Shown one piece after another: positions 62,428 to 64,000 of a stretch of DNA of 64,000 bases; position 1 is the first letter of the stretch; every line of letters starts with the position of its first letter. The notes under the pieces are model-generated. The model made no database searches and was not told the origin of the DNA. It saw only the letters and a program-made list of their open reading frames with translations. This DNA is from Brachybacterium paraconglomeratum (GTDB lineage: Bacteria > Actinomycetota > Actinomycetes > Actinomycetales > Dermabacteraceae): NCBI RefSeq assembly GCF_003994255.1, contig NZ_ML133852.1, positions 248,001-312,000 on the forward strand, read 5' to 3'. A program made the position numbers and the translations under genes.

Positions 62428-64000
62428 CCTCTCCTTCCGAGAAGTACGCCGCCTGGGCCGAGGAGAAGCGGCGGGAGAACTCCGAGCTCACCGCCTTCAC
62501 CGCCCGCTACGACTTCGCGCTGGACGACTTCCAGCTCGCCGGCGGCCGCGCCCTCGAGGACGGCCGCTCCGTGCTGGTGGCCGCTCCCACCGGCGCCGGC
62601 AAGACCGTCGTCGGCGAGTTCGCGGTGCATCTCGCGCTCGCGCAGGGCCGCAAGGTCTTCTACACCGCGCCGATCAAGGCGCTGTCGAACCAGAAGTTCG
62701 GCGAGCTCGCGGACTGGCTGGGCGCGGAGCGCGTCGGCCTGCTGACGGGCGATACCTCGATCCGCCCCACCGCGGAGGTGGTCGTGATGACCACCGAGGT
62801 GCTGCGCAACATGCTCTACGCGGACTCCGACCTGCTGGACGGGCTGGGCTTCGTGGTGATGGACGAGGTGCACTACCTCGCCGACCGCCTGCGCGGCCCC
62901 GTGTGGGAGGAGGTCATCATCCACCTGGACCGCTCCGTCCAGCTGGTCGCGCTCTCGGCGACGGTCTCGAACGCCGAGGAGTTCGGGGCCTGGCTCCAGG
63001 AGGTGCGGGGCGAGACCTCGATCGTCGTCTCCGAGACGCGGCCGGTGCCGCTGTGGCAGCACGTGATCGTCGGCGAGGAGCTGCTGGACCTCTTCGTCGA
63101 CGCCGACGGGGAGGCCGTCGTCTCCCACGGCCCCGGTGCCCGCAGCGATCGACAGGTCAACCCCGAGATCGAGCGGATCACCTCCTTCTCCCTGCCGGTG
63201 GACGAGCGCAGCGGAGGACAGCGCGGCCGCGGCTATCGCGGCCGGAAGGGCACCCGCGGCCGCCACCGCCCCCGCGGCGCCGGACGCCACGGCTCGCCAC
63301 GCGGCGAGCGGGGCGGGGACCGGCGCGGCGAGCACGAGGGCCCGCGCCACCACGGTCCGGGCTCGGGACGTGACGGCTCGCGGCATGACGGCGGTCGACA
63401 CGGCGGCTCTCGCGGCGGCGCCGGTGGCCGTCCGTTGCGCCGCCCCGATGTGGTCGAGCTGCTCGACGACGCCGCGCTGCTGCCCGCGATCATGTTCATC
63501 TTCTCCCGCGCCGGCTGCGAGGGCGCCGTCCAGCAGTGCGCCCGGGCCCGCCTGCGCCTGACCGACGACCACGAGCGCGGCGAGATCCGCGCCGTCCTCG
63601 ACGAACGCCTGGCCGAGATCGGCGTCGAGGACGAGGAGGTGCTGGGCCTGCACGCCTTCCGCCGCGCCGTCCTGGACGGCTACGCCGCCCATCACGCCGG
63701 GATGCTGCCGCTGCTGAAGACCGTCGTCGAGGAGCTCTTCGCCCGCGGGCTGCTCAAGGTCGTCTTCGCCACCGAGACCCTCGCCCTCGGCATCAACATG
63801 CCGGCCCGCTCCGTGGTGCTCGAGAAGCTCGTGAAGTTCAACGGCGTCGAGCACGCCGACCTCACACCGGGGGAGTACACCCAGCTCACGGGACGTGCCG
63901 GACGGCGCGGCATCGACACCGAGGGACATGCCGTGATCGTCGGCGGGCCGCGCTTCGACGCCCCGGCCGCCGCCTCTCTCGCCTCGCGCCGCACCTACCC
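62424..64000 (+). CDS. helY: Superfamily II RNA helicase (HelY/Mtr4-like), 5' part
   Basis: GTG 62424 (GTGA overlap with the kinase remnant); open to the window end, 525 codons visible. Walker A AAPTGAGKTVVGEFAVH, motif Ia TAPIKALSNQKF, Ib TGDTSIRP, DEVH box VVMDEVHYLADRLRGPVWEE, motif III ALSATVSN, then motifs V and VI in ATETLALGINMPARSVV and YTQLTGRAGRRGID. An R/G/H-rich low-complexity insert of about 70 residues (roughly 255-340) separates the two RecA domains; it is longer than I would expect. Same place as helY in mycobacteria, after tatC. Confidence 0.94.
   Translation, partial: MTSPSEKYAAWAEEKRRENSELTAFTARYDFALDDFQLAGGRALEDGRSVLVAAPTGAGKTVVGEFAVHLALAQGRKVFYTAPIKALSNQKFGELADWLGAERVGLLTGDTSIRPTAEVVVMTTEVLRNMLYADSDLLDGLGFVVMDEVHYLADRLRGPVWEEVIIHLDRSVQLVALSATVSNAEEFGAWLQEVRGETSIVVSETRPVPLWQHVIVGEELLDLFVDADGEAVVSHGPGARSDRQVNPEIERITSFSLPVDERSGGQRGRGYRGRKGTRGRHRPRGAGRHGSPRGERGGDRRGEHEGPRHHGPGSGRDGSRHDGGRHGGSRGGAGGRPLRRPDVVELLDDAALLPAIMFIFSRAGCEGAVQQCARARLRLTDDHERGEIRAVLDERLAEIGVEDEEVLGLHAFRRAVLDGYAAHHAGMLPLLKTVVEELFARGLLKVVFATETLALGINMPARSVVLEKLVKFNGVEHADLTPGEYTQLTGRAGRRGIDTEGHAVIVGGPRFDAPAAASLASRRTY

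Overview
The window is high-GC actinobacterial DNA. Mycothiol synthesis (mshC), a Pup-conjugation locus, a fused pafBC activator, a DUF4191-lipA-lipB-glnA neighbourhood and a degenerate actinobacterial PriA all point to Micrococcales. Gene order and the absence of proteasome genes would suit a Brachybacterium/Dermabacteraceae-type genome, but that placement is inference from memory, not a search.

Layout. 1-4.2 kb: a catabolic fragment encoding the end of a class II HMG-CoA reductase, HMG-CoA lyase, a small membrane protein and a TctA-like permease, read as a mevalonate/HMG uptake and breakdown operon. It is followed by decayed genes (a YCII-domain remnant and a 2Fe-2S ferredoxin with an in-frame TAA). 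4.3-25.6 kb: core genes. These are glnA, an RDD protein, DUF4191, lipA, lipB, sucB and lpd (lipoate synthesis next to lipoate users), pepA, pyrD, rarA, rpsD, alaS, ruvX, mltG and aroE, plus an unusual membrane-anchored pseudokinase-like gene. 25.6-30.2 kb: a variable block with a hypothetical gene, tRNA-Leu(GAG), a GntP-type permease, a GPH-type sugar carrier and a ChbG-like deacetylase. 30.2-38.5 kb: tRNA/rRNA methyltransferases, an A24 peptidase, uppP, mshC, a PAC2 protein, an M50 protease and trmI. 38.5-43.4 kb: arc-dop-pup-pafA with no prcB/prcA. 43.5-47.2 kb: two FKBP isomerases and priA. 47.2-50.2 kb: a DASS carrier and an MFS carrier. 50.3-55.9 kb: fmt, rsmB, rpe, an FMN riboswitch with a PnuC-like riboflavin carrier, hisE and hisG. 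55.9-64 kb: a PH-domain protein, a triple palindromic repeat, DUF3866, pafBC, tatA, tatC, a diacylglycerol kinase gene broken by TAG, and the start of a HelY-type helicase.

How it works together. The Pup ligase, depupylase and ATPase are present without a proteasome, and the ATPase lacks a proteasome-docking tail, so pupylation here probably serves unfolding or regulation. LipA/LipB modify the E2 encoded next door. A recurring control theme is leaderless transcription: at least a dozen genes have a TANNNT hexamer ending about 6 nt before the start codon. Two genes (the FKBP lipoprotein and an MFS carrier) appear to use the same arrangement to express a tiny leader ORF whose stop overlaps the main start codon.

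The features most worth following up are the 93-nt-spaced palindrome array at 56421-56656, the leaderless leader-peptide arrangement, the proteasome-free Pup locus, the pseudokinase-like membrane protein, and the two single-codon nonsense lesions.
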